A DNA stretch of 64,000 nucleotides, taken from positions 224,895-288,894 of the forward strand of contig NZ_FYDE01000005.1 in the NCBI RefSeq assembly GCF_900186535.1, in the 5' to 3' direction. The notes beneath the pieces are model-generated. The model worked only from the letters and a program-made list of their open reading frames with translations, was not told the origin of the DNA and ran no database searches. Source of the DNA: Marasmitruncus massiliensis (GTDB taxonomy: Bacteria > Bacillota > Clostridia > Oscillospirales > Ruminococcaceae). Made by a program: the position numbers and the translations under genes. This document shows, in pieces, positions 16,374 to 24,153 of the stretch (positions within the stretch are counted from its first letter, which is position 1; each line of letters opens with the position of its first letter).

Positions 16374-17080
16374 AGCCGGTGTTCTACGACCTTCATATCC
16401 ATTCCTGCCTGTCACCCTGCGGCGACAATGACATGACGGTGAATAACCTTCTAAACATGTCACTGCTCAAAGAACTGGATATGATTGCGCTCACCGACCA
16501 TAATTCCTGCAAAAACTGCCCCGCCCTGATGGATGCGGCAAAAGATGCCCCAATTGCTGTACTGCCCGGAATGGAGCTGACCACCGCGGAGGAAATCCAC
16601 ATGGTGTGCCTCTTTTCCTCGCTGGACGGCGCAATGGGGTTTGACTCCTATGTGTGGGAACGCCTGCCCGATATCCAAAACGACGTGCGTATCTTCGGCG
16701 ACCAGCTGATACTGGATAAAGAGGACAGCATCATCGGGCAGGAAAAAAAGCTGCTGGTCAACGCTGCTTCCATCGAAATCGGTGAGGTATCCGGGTTGAT
16801 GCGCCGGTTCGGCGGGCTGTGCTATCCCGCCCACATCGACCGAAGCAGCTACAGTATCCTCTCGAACCTTGGGTTTATCCCGCCGGAATACGGATTCCAC
16901 ACGGTCGAGGTAGCAAATCCTAGCCGGTTTTTTGCCGACCGACATAATTTGTCCATAAAAGAATGGTATACTGTCATTACCAGTTCGGACGCGCACTATC
17001 TGGAGCAGATTTCCGAACGGGAGCACTGTATTCATTTGGATACGGCAGATTTCTCCGGATTGGCGGCTCGTCTTTTATGA
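16370..17080 (+). CDS. PHP-domain phosphoesterase
   Basis: A 236-residue polymerase-and-histidinol-phosphatase (PHP) domain protein. Metal-binding motifs are visible: DLHIHSCLSPCG at the N terminus, ALTDHNSCKNCP near residue 43, PGMELTTAEEIHMVCLF near 66, CYPAHIDRSS near 145 and SSDAHYL near 206. It probably hydrolyses a phosphoester or nucleotide signal with a di- or trimetal centre. The GTG start overlaps the DRTGG stop (GTGA). PHP proteins next to sensory hydrogenases are a recurring but poorly explained association in Clostridia (recalled). Confidence 0.87.
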   Translation: MKPVFYDLHIHSCLSPCGDNDMTVNNLLNMSLLKELDMIALTDHNSCKNCPALMDAAKDAPIAVLPGMELTTAEEIHMVCLFSSLDGAMGFDSYVWERLPDIQNDVRIFGDQLILDKEDSIIGQEKKLLVNAASIEIGEVSGLMRRFGGLCYPAHIDRSSYSILSNLGFIPPEYGFHTVEVANPSRFFADRHNLSIKEWYTVITSSDAHYLEQISEREHCIHLDTADFSGLAARLL

Positions 17081-17436
17081 AACTGAAAAAGCAGGAACTG
17101 ATCCTGATTGTAATCATGCTGCTTGCCTGTGTGGGGTTCGGGGTGTGGCTCTATCGCCCGCGCATCGGGCATACCGTCGCGGTGATTACGGTGAATTCAA
17201 AAGAATATCGGCGTATTGATCTCGAGACCGCTCCCGATGAGCTGTTTTCGATTTCTGACGATACCGGAAAACCGGTCAGCTTTGAAGTGCAGGACGGAAA
17301 AATCCGGTTTATCAATGTCACCTGCCCCGACCACATCTGCGAAAAGGCAGGCTGGTGCGAGAATCCGGGCGACCGCGCGGTCTGCCTGCCCAACCGCACA
17401 ACCCTCGTCTGTTATGACGCAAAGGATTTGAAATGA
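17077..17436 (+). CDS. Membrane-anchored NusG domain II protein
   Basis: A 119-residue protein with an N-terminal membrane helix (LILIVIMLLACVGFGVWLY) and an extracytoplasmic NusG-domain-II-like fold. Conserved cysteines occur in VTCPDHICEKAGWC and the C-terminal PNRTTLVCYD. These proteins are common in Firmicutes, often near electron-transfer genes, without an agreed function. The ATG overlaps the PHP stop codon. It is the last gene of the rightward cluster before a strong terminator. Confidence 0.82.
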   Translation: MKLKKQELILIVIMLLACVGFGVWLYRPRIGHTVAVITVNSKEYRRIDLETAPDELFSISDDTGKPVSFEVQDGKIRFINVTCPDHICEKAGWCENPGDRAVCLPNRTTLVCYDAKDLK

Positions 17437-17465
17437 GCCGTTAGTACCAATCACAAAAAGAACAG

Positions 17466-17502
17466 AAAGCCGTCCTGCTGGTATCAGCAGGACGGCTTTT
17501 TT
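17466..17502. terminator. Terminator between convergent operons
   Basis: AAAGCCGTCCTGCTG and its complement form a 15-base stem with a four-base loop and a run of six T. It separates the sensor cluster from the leftward transketolase genes and can work in both directions. Confidence 0.88.
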
Positions 17503-17513
17503 CAGTTAGATCG

Positions 17514-18461
17514 TTATTTTTTCAGGGAAACAGCCAGTTTGGCCTTTTCGACAATTCCTTCGGCAGAAAGACCAAACGCTTTCAGCACCAGAGGCGCTTT
17601 ACCCGAACGCCCGAAGGTATCATTGATGCCGTGCTTAACGACGGGTACCGGATCATGCTCGGAAAGGAACTCGCAGACCGCGCCGCCGAGTCCTCCGATG
17701 ATGCTGTGCTCCTCACTGGTCACGATGCAGCCGGTTTCTTTGGCGGCTTTCAGCACCAGATCGGTATCCAGAGGCTTGATCGTGTGCATGTCGATGATGC
17801 GCGCGGAAATACCGTCCGCCTTCAGCAGTTCAGCCGCTTTCAGCGCTTCCTGCACCATCATGCCGTTGGCAATGACGGTGACATCCGAGCCATCGACCAG
17901 GACCGCACCTTTTCCGATTTCAAAACGGTAGCCCGGGATGGAGTCGGTGACGGTTTCAACGGCGAGGCGTCCGAGCCGCATATAGGCGGGGCCGTTATAG
18001 TTGAGCAACGCTTCTACCGCGGCTTCCATTTCATTGCCGTCGCAGGGGCAGAGAACCGTCATGCCGGGAATCACGCGCATCAGCGCGAAATCCTCAAACG
18101 CCTGGTGGGTGGCGCCGTCCTCCCCGACCGAGAGGCCGCCGTGGGAACCGACGACTTTGACGTTCAAATGCGGATAGCCGATGGAATTGCGTACCTGTTC
18201 ATAAGCGCGGCCGGCGGAAAAAATCGCGAACGAGTTGGCAAACGGGATTTTTCCGCAGGTGGCAAGGCCCGCGGCAATTCCCATCATGTTTGCCTCGGCG
18301 ATGCCGATGTTAAAGAATTTTTCCGGATAAGCCTTTGCAAAGCCGTTGGTCATGGTGGCGGATGAAAGGTCGGCGTCAAGCACAACCAGATTCGAATTGC
18401 TGCCGCCGAATTTCACGAGTGCTTTTCCGTAAGCGGCACGGGTTGCAATCACTTCTCCCAT
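17514..18461 (-). CDS. Transketolase, C-terminal subunit
   Basis: A 315-residue half transketolase containing the pyrimidine-binding and C-terminal domains. Visible are RAAYGKALVKFG, GIAEANMMGIAAGLATCGKIPF (the glutamate that activates thiamine diphosphate is in the first part, GIAEANM), GSHGGLSVGEDGATHQAFED, and the C-terminal domain with TSEEHSIIGGLGGAV. It pairs with the adjacent N-terminal subunit to form the enzyme of the non-oxidative pentose phosphate pathway. One base separates the two genes' coding ends, so translation is probably coupled. Confidence 0.93.
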   Translation of the reverse strand: MGEVIATRAAYGKALVKFGGSNSNLVVLDADLSSATMTNGFAKAYPEKFFNIGIAEANMMGIAAGLATCGKIPFANSFAIFSAGRAYEQVRNSIGYPHLNVKVVGSHGGLSVGEDGATHQAFEDFALMRVIPGMTVLCPCDGNEMEAAVEALLNYNGPAYMRLGRLAVETVTDSIPGYRFEIGKGAVLVDGSDVTVIANGMMVQEALKAAELLKADGISARIIDMHTIKPLDTDLVLKAAKETGCIVTSEEHSIIGGLGGAVCEFLSEHDPVPVVKHGINDTFGRSGKAPLVLKAFGLSAEGIVEKAKLAVSLKK

Positions 18462-18462
18462 C

Positions 18463-19317
18463 TTATTTCCCCTCCAAATCGCTCAAAGTTTTTACCAGTT
18501 CTGCGCGCGCCAGTTCATACTGTTCACTGTTGGGCGCTTTTCCATGCCATCCCGCGTTGTTTTCCATATAGGATACGCCCTTGCCTTTTACGGTCCTTGC
18601 AAGGATCATCGTCGGTTTGTCTTTGCAGGCTGCTGCCGCGTCGATAGCATCAGAAATCTCAGCCAGATTGTGGCCGTCAATTTTGATCACATTCCAGCCG
18701 AATGCCTCCCATTTCTGATCGAGCGGTTCCGAAGGCATGACATCGGTAGTTCCCCCATCAATCTGCAGGCCGTTCACGTCGATGATGCCGCAGAGATTGT
18801 CCAGATGGAATTTCGCGGCAGCCATTCCGGCCTCCCAGATCTGGCCTTCCTCGATCTCGCCGTCGCCCATCGCCGCATAAACACGATAAGTTTTGCCGTC
18901 AATTTTTCCGGCAAGCGCCATACCTACAGCGGCGGAAAGCCCCTGTCCCAGAGAACCGGTGGACATTTCGACGCCATTTACATGCACCATGTCGGGATGG
19001 CCCGAGTAATGTCCCTCAATACTGCGAAACAGCTTCAGATCCTCTTCGGGGAAATAACCGCGCAGGGCAAGCGCTGCATACAGCGCGGGCGTGCAATGTC
19101 CTTTTGAAAGGACAAAGCGGTCGCGGTCGGGATCTTTAGGGCTTTTGGGGTCCACATGCATCTTCTCAAAGTACAGTACGGTTAACAGGTCTGCAATTGA
19201 CAGAGAACCGCCGATATGGCCCGATGCTGCGGTATAAACCGCGTCCATCGCGGCCAGCCGGATTTTGGCAGCGGTTACTGACAGTTCCTTAGCGCGTTTT
19301 TGCTCCATTCTGGTCAT
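18463..19317 (-). CDS. Transketolase, N-terminal subunit
   Basis: A 284-residue half transketolase with the diphosphate-binding domain. It has AASGHIGGSLSIADLLTVLY, the SKGHCTPALYAALALRGYF substrate loop and the thiamine diphosphate motif GDGEIEEGQIWE ending in DVNGLQIDG. Split transketolases of this form are normal in Clostridia. The gene is first of the pair; ATG at 19317 has AGGATG upstream. The pair supplies pentose phosphate and erythrose phosphate interconversion, which fits the sugar-acid catabolism seen at the left of the window. Confidence 0.93.
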   Translation of the reverse strand: MTRMEQKRAKELSVTAAKIRLAAMDAVYTAASGHIGGSLSIADLLTVLYFEKMHVDPKSPKDPDRDRFVLSKGHCTPALYAALALRGYFPEEDLKLFRSIEGHYSGHPDMVHVNGVEMSTGSLGQGLSAAVGMALAGKIDGKTYRVYAAMGDGEIEEGQIWEAGMAAAKFHLDNLCGIIDVNGLQIDGGTTDVMPSEPLDQKWEAFGWNVIKIDGHNLAEISDAIDAAAACKDKPTMILARTVKGKGVSYMENNAGWHGKAPNSEQYELARAELVKTLSDLEGK

Positions 19318-19580
19318 CCTTTCACCTTTAAAATAACTGCTTTGAATGTATGATTCCCATATTCTGGAATACTCTCATCCAACCATTCATTATGATAATA
19401 CACAGTTTGTGAAATATCAAGCATATGCCAGATTTTCTGGAGGATTAGCGCTGGATGCACAAAAGCAGGATTGACTTTGCCAAAAGATTCGGGTATAATA
19501 ATAACCTGTTGCAGAGGCTTGGCATGTATATCATACTGTTCAGATGCTTAAAAGACTGACATTATGTTTCATATATACAT

Positions 19581-19625
19581 GGAAGCGTATTGAAGTGGCT
19601 GTAACGAGCCGCACTCGAAATGAAG
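19581..19625 (+). repeat. Degenerate tRNA-Ser 5'-half, copy A
   Basis: Starting GGAAGCGTATTGAAGTGG, it follows the tRNA-Ser gene at 20339 through the D arm to the anticodon loop (GCACTCGAAATG) and then diverges. No 3' half follows, so it cannot be a tRNA. It is the first of four such relics in the 1-kb gap 19318-20338, which otherwise holds no convincing gene. Confidence 0.6.
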
Positions 19626-19764
19626 TAGGTCGAGTGGAAGTGTCACAGCCCGGAAGCCGCATGAAACCAGCGTTTTTCCCGCTCCCGGAGTTCGAGTAGC
19701 CTCAAGTTTTGGGGCTGTTCTATCCGAGTTCTATCCGGGACGGTCTTACAAGTTCATACTATCT

Positions 19765-19815
19765 GGAGAAGTACCCAAGTGGTGAAGGGGTCGCACTCGA
19801 AATCCACTCGGTCAG
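19765..19815 (+). repeat. Degenerate tRNA-Ser 5'-half, copy B
   Basis: GGAGAAGTACCCAAGTGGTG begins a match to the tRNA-Ser 5' half that runs to GCACTCGAAATCC. The sequence beyond (ACTCGGTC) resembles that after copy D, as if both continue into related element ends. Confidence 0.6.
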
Positions 19816-19954
19816 TTGCCTTGAAAATGCGGGAAACCCTTGAGTTTCTGCGGGTTTGCGGGATTTTGAAAATTTAGCTTTTTACCGATTTCTACGGTTT
19901 TTCTACACTTTGCCTTGACTTCTACGAAAGGCTCGGTGTATTAAAATAGAATAT

Positions 19955-20010
19955 GGAGGCGTATCGAAGTGGTCATAACGAGCCTGACTCGAAATCATGG
20001 TCGCTATTCG
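19955..20010 (+). repeat. Degenerate tRNA-Ser 5'-half, copy C
   Basis: GGAGGCGTATCGAAGTGG begins the match, ending at GACTCGAAATCA. It is very close to copy D over the D arm (GTGGTCATAACG), which points to a common origin of C and D. Confidence 0.6.
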
Positions 20011-20135
20011 GTAGCTCTGTTTTGAAAAAGCCTTGATTTTACGGGGTTTTTCGGGTACTCAAAACTTAATAATTTTCCTTGTTCTCCCCATCAGTTCTCC
20101 CCGTTTTCCGAGGTGCCTGATGATGAGATAAATAC

Positions 20136-20192
20136 GGAGCGGTATCGAAGTGGTCATAACGGGACTGACTCGAAATCAACTCGGTTCGCTAC
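20136..20192 (+). repeat. Degenerate tRNA-Ser 5'-half, copy D
   Basis: GGAGCGGTATCGAAGTGG begins the match, ending at GACTCGAAATCAACTCGGTT. It is the relic nearest to the intact tRNA-Ser gene, about 200 bases upstream of it. Confidence 0.6.
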
Positions 20193-20338
20193 TCACCCCA
20201 TCGCCGCAAACCCGCATGAATACAGGGTTTGTGCCATCTCAGAAAGCAAGAAAGCAGAGCCTATGCTCACAGCTTGCTCACAGTTATCCAAACAAGTAAA
20301 TATTCGTTTTTTCGTCGGGAAATCGATTGAAAACAGAT

Positions 20339-20424
20339 GGAGAGTTGTCCGAGTGGTCGAAGGTGCAGCACTCGAAATGCTGTGTACGTCAGTACCCAGG
20401 GTTCGAATCCCTGACTCTCCGCCA
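20339..20424 (+). tRNA. tRNA-Ser (anticodon CGA)
   Basis: A complete class II tRNA of 86 bases. The acceptor arms GGAGAGT and ACTCTCC pair, the anticodon stem CAGCA/TGCTG encloses CTCGAAA with CGA at 20373-20375, a long variable arm follows, and the T arm contains GGGTTCGAATCCC. CCA is encoded. It reads serine codon UCG. It is the likely integration target of the adjacent element. Confidence 0.95.
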
Positions 20425-20466
20425 AAAAGCCCAGATTTCATCATGATTTCTGGGCTTTTCTTTTTT
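20425..20466 (+). terminator. Terminator after tRNA-Ser
   Basis: AGCCCAGA and TCTGGGCT arms around a 13-base loop, followed by TTTCTTTTTT. Confidence 0.8.
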
Positions 20467-20572
20467 GTTTTATGATGTATAATTTGGTTGTTGGTAAAAA
20501 TTATCTTTTCGCAGAAATTACATAGCTTATAATGGAACCCAAATATCAATTTAGAAAAAAGGAGAAACAATT

Positions 20573-21004
20573 ATGAGCGAAACGACAAGTTTCTTTAATG
20601 AAGAAGCGCTAACTAAAGCTGTTGAATCACACAGCAGTGAAGCCCAGGAAATTATTGAAAGCGAAGATAAATTTGAAAGGTTGATTCAACGTCTTGAAAA
20701 GATCCTAAAAACAATTCCCGCCATTGGGAAATATGCAAGTGATTTAGCTTGCATGGTATCATTAGTAAAGAGCTACATAAAAAAAGAATACACCGACATT
20801 CCCATAAGTGCAGTAGTTTTAATCGTTGCATCAATAATATACATTGTGTCCTCAATTGATTTGATCCCCGACTTTATTCCGGCATTGGGCTGGCTTGATG
20901 ATGTAGCAGTATTTCTATGGGCACTCAAAACATTGCATACTGAGATTGAGGATTATAAGACATGGCGCAAAGATAACGGTAAGCAAATAATCGACGAAAT
21001 CTAA
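20573..21004 (+). CDS. YkvA-like DUF1232 membrane protein
   Basis: A 143-residue protein with a charged N-terminal half and a C-terminal DUF1232 (YkvA) domain: IPISAVVLIVASIIYIVSS, then the hallmark IDLIPDFIPALGWLDDVAV, and a polar tail. YkvA-type proteins are small membrane proteins of unknown role. The ATG at 20573 has AAGGAG upstream. It lies between the tRNA and the integrase and may belong to the element or be chromosomal. Confidence 0.82.
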   Translation: MSETTSFFNEEALTKAVESHSSEAQEIIESEDKFERLIQRLEKILKTIPAIGKYASDLACMVSLVKSYIKKEYTDIPISAVVLIVASIIYIVSSIDLIPDFIPALGWLDDVAVFLWALKTLHTEIEDYKTWRKDNGKQIIDEI

Positions 21005-21081
21005 TGCTTTACAGTTTGCAAAAAATACATCTCCTATTATGAAAGGCTGCAATGCCATTTTTGAAATAGGAGGTTGTAAAA

Positions 21082-21162
21082 CTGAAAAAACGAGGACTCT
21101 TAGGACTAATATTTGATTTTATACTGGTATTTGCACAGGTTGAATATGGCTTATTTGGATAG
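21082..21162 (+). CDS. Possible 26-residue hydrophobic peptide
   Basis: A short open frame, KKRGLLGLIFDFILVFAQVE, lies after a good AGGAGG at 21068-21073 but would need a CTG start. It may be a small membrane peptide or a decayed gene. Confidence 0.2.
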   Translation: MKKRGLLGLIFDFILVFAQVEYGLFG

Positions 21163-21192
21163 TCATTCGATACTTAAGAAACAGTTAAAATC

Positions 21193-21777
21193 TCACAGCG
21201 ACATGGTAAATTCCATGCCGCTGTTTTTCTGTTCTGCCATAAATTCTGCTATTACACCTTGATGAAACTCCGATTTTTGCACAATGTCCTGTCCGTCCTT
21301 GGATGACAGAAAGTCGGCAAGTGACTCTTTTGAAACCAAATATCGCTCATGATATAACACCCCTTTTACCTGTTTTCGATTTACCCATCGCAAAATGCTC
21401 GTCCCCACATATCCGCTTATCTCACTTGCCTGTTTTATGGTGAGCATATCGGGCGCATCATACCAATCGGCAAGAAATTGTTCTTTCAACTCATCGCAAT
21501 CAAGATATTCTTGGGGAGGTTTGCTGGTAGCTCCGCTTGCAAATATGCCGCTTGGAATTGACACATCGAGCGTTCCGCCTTGTGCCTTCTGCAAATAATC
21601 AATGACATCATCAAGTTTGATCTTGAACCGCCGTGTCTTTTTGCCGCTGTCCTCGCAGGGGATAATGCCGTTAGTGAGTAGCCAATTTGCTTTCCGCTTG
21701 CTGATGTGTGCAATCCGATAAAGCTGCTCCATTGTTATCACTTCGGGGTACTCTTCCCTTAGCTTTTCATAATCCAT
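21193..21777 (-). CDS. Helix-turn-helix protein of the integrase module
   Basis: A 194-residue protein with two excisionase-like winged HTH units. The first is near residues 14-62 (VITMEQLYRIAHISKRKANW, later KIKLDDVIDYLQ). The second is near 108-155 (MLTIKQASEISGYVGTSILR, later YLVSKESLADFL). It is transcribed with the integrase, nine bases downstream. It may act as a directionality or regulatory factor (inference). Its C terminus, GMEFTMSL, resembles the tails of three otherwise unrelated proteins of the element, including the integrase. Confidence 0.75.
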   Translation of the reverse strand: MDYEKLREEYPEVITMEQLYRIAHISKRKANWLLTNGIIPCEDSGKKTRRFKIKLDDVIDYLQKAQGGTLDVSIPSGIFASGATSKPPQEYLDCDELKEQFLADWYDAPDMLTIKQASEISGYVGTSILRWVNRKQVKGVLYHERYLVSKESLADFLSSKDGQDIVQKSEFHQGVIAEFMAEQKNSGMEFTMSL

Positions 21778-21786
21778 AGCTTACTC

Positions 21787-23013
21787 CTACACCTGCATGG
21801 TCATGCCCGGCTGCTCCTCCGGCTCCTCTTGTAAAGGGTTCAGCGCCGCACTAATCGCATTGGCAGAATCCTGTTTGGAGCTAAAATCGAGGTGGGAGTA
21901 GATATCTGCTGTGGTGTTAAACGTGGAATGTCCCAGCCAATCCTGAATCTGTTTCATGGCAATGCCCTGCGCCAAAAGTAAGCTGGCACAGCTATGTCTG
22001 AGGTCATGGAAGCGAATTTTCCGTAGCCCATTTTGCGTCAACAGCAGCTTAAAATGGTCGGTGATGTAGTTGGGGCGAAAGAGCTTTCCCATTTGGTCAA
22101 CACAGATATAATCCTCGTAGTCCTTGCAATAAGAGCCTTTGAACAACGCCTTGTATTCTGCCTGTTTTTCCTTGGCGGCGAATAGCAGCTCCCGCACACA
22201 GGGAATCAGTGGTAGGGTGCGAAAGCTGGATTTTGTTTTCAGCTTGTCCTCGGTAAAAATAGTCACCTTGCCGTCCACCTTGCCCTCGGTCACCTTGTGA
22301 TTCACCGACAAGGTGTTTTGCACAAAGTCGATACTGCTCCAGCGAAGCCCCAGCACCTCGCTGCGCCGTAGCCCGTAAAAAGCGGCAAGCTGAATGACGA
22401 TTGCCACAGGGTCATCCTTGGTGGCTTCAAATAATGTGGTTAGTTCCGACTTGCTATAAAAGGAAGCAAGGTATTTATTCTTTTTCGGTCTGTCAACCTT
22501 ATCTGCAGGATTGTTAGCAATCAGTTCATTTTTCACCGCATATTGCAGTGCCTTGCGCACCACTGCATGGTAGTGAATGACCGAATTGGCATTGCAGCCG
22601 TCGGCAAAGATAGACTGGTGAAGTTCACGGATATGCCGTGCTTCTACCTCGTCCAAATGCAGCTTGCGTTCTCTAAAAAAGCTATCCAAGCGAGCATCAA
22701 TCATGCTTTTATAGCTTTGGTAGGTGGTGCGCTCGATAGTCGGGGCGGTCAGCTCCAGCCACTCTTTTAGAAAATCTGCAAATAGCGGTGACTCTGCTTT
22801 TGCCCGTTCAGTTTTGATTTCTTCGCTTTCATACTGGCGCAAAAGATCCTGCAAAGCCGCCTCCGCCTTACGCTTGTTGCCTTTGGTGGGAATGCCAAGG
22901 GCGTGATACTTTTGCTGCCGCTTACCGTTTTCATCGTAAGCATTAATCACAGCGGTATACTTGCCGTTTCGCTCCTTTAAGCTGCCCGTAACAGGGCGGT
23001 TTTTCTGTTTCAT
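21787..23013 (-). CDS. int: Tyrosine integrase of the element
   Basis: A 408-residue phage/ICE-type tyrosine recombinase. It has an N-terminal arm-binding region (KERNGKYTAVINAYDENGKR), a SAM-like core-binding domain (residues about 75-160) and the catalytic domain. Visible catalytic residues are the arginine in YGLRRSEVLGLRW, the HDLRHSCASLLL box, WLGHST and the tyrosine in TADIYSHLD. It should catalyse integration and excision of the element, with the tRNA-Ser gene 1.4 kb away as target. It follows the excisionase gene by 99 bases, a gap holding a 16-base inverted repeat. The C terminus is EEQPGMTMQV. Confidence 0.93.
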   Translation of the reverse strand: MKQKNRPVTGSLKERNGKYTAVINAYDENGKRQQKYHALGIPTKGNKRKAEAALQDLLRQYESEEIKTERAKAESPLFADFLKEWLELTAPTIERTTYQSYKSMIDARLDSFFRERKLHLDEVEARHIRELHQSIFADGCNANSVIHYHAVVRKALQYAVKNELIANNPADKVDRPKKNKYLASFYSKSELTTLFEATKDDPVAIVIQLAAFYGLRRSEVLGLRWSSIDFVQNTLSVNHKVTEGKVDGKVTIFTEDKLKTKSSFRTLPLIPCVRELLFAAKEKQAEYKALFKGSYCKDYEDYICVDQMGKLFRPNYITDHFKLLLTQNGLRKIRFHDLRHSCASLLLAQGIAMKQIQDWLGHSTFNTTADIYSHLDFSSKQDSANAISAALNPLQEEPEEQPGMTMQV

Positions 23014-23040
23014 CTTAGTCCTCCGTTCTTAAAATAAATG

Positions 23041-23083
23041 AGCGTCTGCCCAAGGTGTTGTGATGTTACCTTGGGCAGACGCT
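23041..23083. promoter_or_regulatory. Long perfect inverted repeat in the integrase leader
   Basis: Two 16-base arms (AGCGTCTGCCCAAGGT and its exact complement) enclose an 11-base loop. Read rightward a TTTTT tract follows, giving a terminator form; read leftward it is a strong hairpin about 28 bases before the integrase start. It could stop rightward transcription from entering the module or control integrase expression. Confidence 0.65.
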
Positions 23084-23112
23084 TTTTGCAAGTCGTTTCG
23101 GTTATAAAGTTT

Positions 23113-23331
23113 TCACTGGGTATTTCCGCATAGATAGTCGATGACCGCCAGCTTCGGCACACGGTAAATTCGCCCCATGCGAATACCAGCCAGCTCGCCA
23201 CTTTTCAGCAGGTCATAGGTTTTTCTCCGTCCAATGCCAAGCATCTGCTGCACCTGCTCTGGTGTAACGGCATCAGGATAGTCCCTAAACATCAAACCAT
23301 ACTGCTTTGCCATTTTCTCTTCTCTGTTCAT
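23113..23331 (-). CDS. xis: Excisionase-family DNA-binding protein
   Basis: A 72-residue winged-helix protein of the excisionase/MerR-like family: YPDAVTPEQVQQMLGIGRRK, then TYDLLKSGELAGIRMGRIYR and a final helix. The length and the position directly upstream of the integrase are typical for Xis. It probably bends DNA at the element ends to favour excision. The start is an ATG at 23331 with GGGGGAATGGG upstream. Confidence 0.85.
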   Translation of the reverse strand: MNREEKMAKQYGLMFRDYPDAVTPEQVQQMLGIGRRKTYDLLKSGELAGIRMGRIYRVPKLAVIDYLCGNTQ

Positions 23332-23344
23332 CCCATTCCCCCTC

Positions 23345-23373
23345 TTGACAAATATAAAATGTAATAGTATATT
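23345..23373 (+). promoter_or_regulatory. Promoter of the sigma-like gene
   Basis: A perfect TTGACA, 17 bases, then TATATT. An inverted-repeat operator follows immediately (23374-23393), the same arrangement as at the promoter at 24125. Confidence 0.7.
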
Positions 23374-23393
23374 ATAATTACATCAATTACAAA
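23374..23393. promoter_or_regulatory. Shared operator, copy 1
   Basis: TAATTACATCAATTACAAA at 23375-23393 is identical over 19 bases to 24153-24171. The core (G/A)TAATT-N5-AATTAC is an inverted repeat. It abuts the -10 box, so a bound protein would repress. Confidence 0.65.
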
Positions 23394-23454
23394 TGAGTCT
23401 AATATATAGACGTTGAGAAAGTGAAAATCGGAAGTTGGAAAGTGAGGGACACGA

Positions 23455-24114
23455 ATGAAGATGTTTGAAAAAGAAAAGCAAACCCGCTTGTGGGGTAACC
23501 ACATTGACCCAGAGGTATCTGCCGAGAGCTATTTGAACAGCGAGAATAGCGAGGTATCACAATGGGCAGAAGAGAATGAGCGAGAGCTACAGCAAATGGA
23601 TCGTGACACCATTAACCTCTATCGCCGCCACATGGCAAATAGTGATTTGAGAAATACCGATACTGTACTGGAAAAGCGGAAAAAGAAAGAGGCCACGCTA
23701 AGGCCTCAAAGAGGAAACCAACCAAACGACCCAACTGACCGCTGGATTAATCATATGTTTTCTCATAGTCCGGAGGATTTGTTTCAGTTGGTAAGTGATG
23801 AGAAGCTTGCCAATGAGCTCAAGAACCTGACACCTCGCCAGCAGGAGGTGGTTCACATGAGCATCGTCAAGAAAATGAAAAATAGCGAGATTGCAAAGCG
23901 GTTGGGCACCACAGACCGCAATGTGCGAGACATTTTGCAAAGAACCTATGAAAGGATGCGTGAGGTTTTGCTGGATAATCGTGGGGAGGCCTCTATCGTC
24001 GCCGCCACAGCAATTTTGCTTATCCTGGTATTCCCCACGTTCGCAATTGGATGGGGCATCAGCTGCTGGATTTACCCCAAGCTGAAAAAAGCAGTTCTGG
24101 GACAAGCAGCATAA
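23455..24114 (+). CDS. Sigma-70 region-4-like protein with a C-terminal membrane helix
   Basis: A 219-residue protein. Residues 1-115 are charged and low in recognisable motifs. Residues about 120-175 form a sigma-region-4/LuxR-like helix-turn-helix: LKNLTPRQQEVVHMSIVKKM, then KNSEIAKRLGTTDRNVRDIL. A C-terminal hydrophobic helix (SIVAATAILLILVFPTFAIG) predicts membrane anchoring. A DNA-binding domain joined to a membrane helix suggests a membrane-tethered regulator. It has a strong promoter overlapped by an operator shared with the next gene. No region 2 is seen, so it is unlikely to act alone as a sigma factor. Confidence 0.7.
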   Translation: MKMFEKEKQTRLWGNHIDPEVSAESYLNSENSEVSQWAEENERELQQMDRDTINLYRRHMANSDLRNTDTVLEKRKKKEATLRPQRGNQPNDPTDRWINHMFSHSPEDLFQLVSDEKLANELKNLTPRQQEVVHMSIVKKMKNSEIAKRLGTTDRNVRDILQRTYERMREVLLDNRGEASIVAATAILLILVFPTFAIGWGISCWIYPKLKKAVLGQAA

Positions 24115-24124
24115 CAGTTACAAA

Positions 24125-24153
24125 TTGATATGCCACAAGAAATGTGATATAGT
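24125..24153 (+). promoter_or_regulatory. Promoter of the zinc-ribbon protein gene
   Basis: TTGATA, 17 bases, TATAGT, with the shared operator starting within the -10 box. Confidence 0.65.

Larger units (their letters stand above)
20339..21001. other. Left boundary zone of the integrated element
   Basis: The intact tRNA-Ser, its terminator and a YkvA-like gene lie between the tRNA relics and the leftward integrase module at 21193-23331. Integrase genes usually sit beside the attachment site, so the tRNA is the probable attB. I cannot place the crossover to the base; the anticodon loop CTCGAAA is the shared core with the relics. The other end of the element is outside the window. Confidence 0.5.

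Noticed and set aside
19318-20338. Possible additional tRNA genes
   Set aside because: Four tRNA-like 5' halves lack T arm and acceptor 3' strand, so they are not functional tRNA genes.
20193-20570. Leftward 125-codon frame over the tRNA-Ser gene
   Set aside because: It is the antisense of the tRNA and its terminator, including the GESGIRTLGT-type text that arises from tRNA-Ser genes; no ribosome site.
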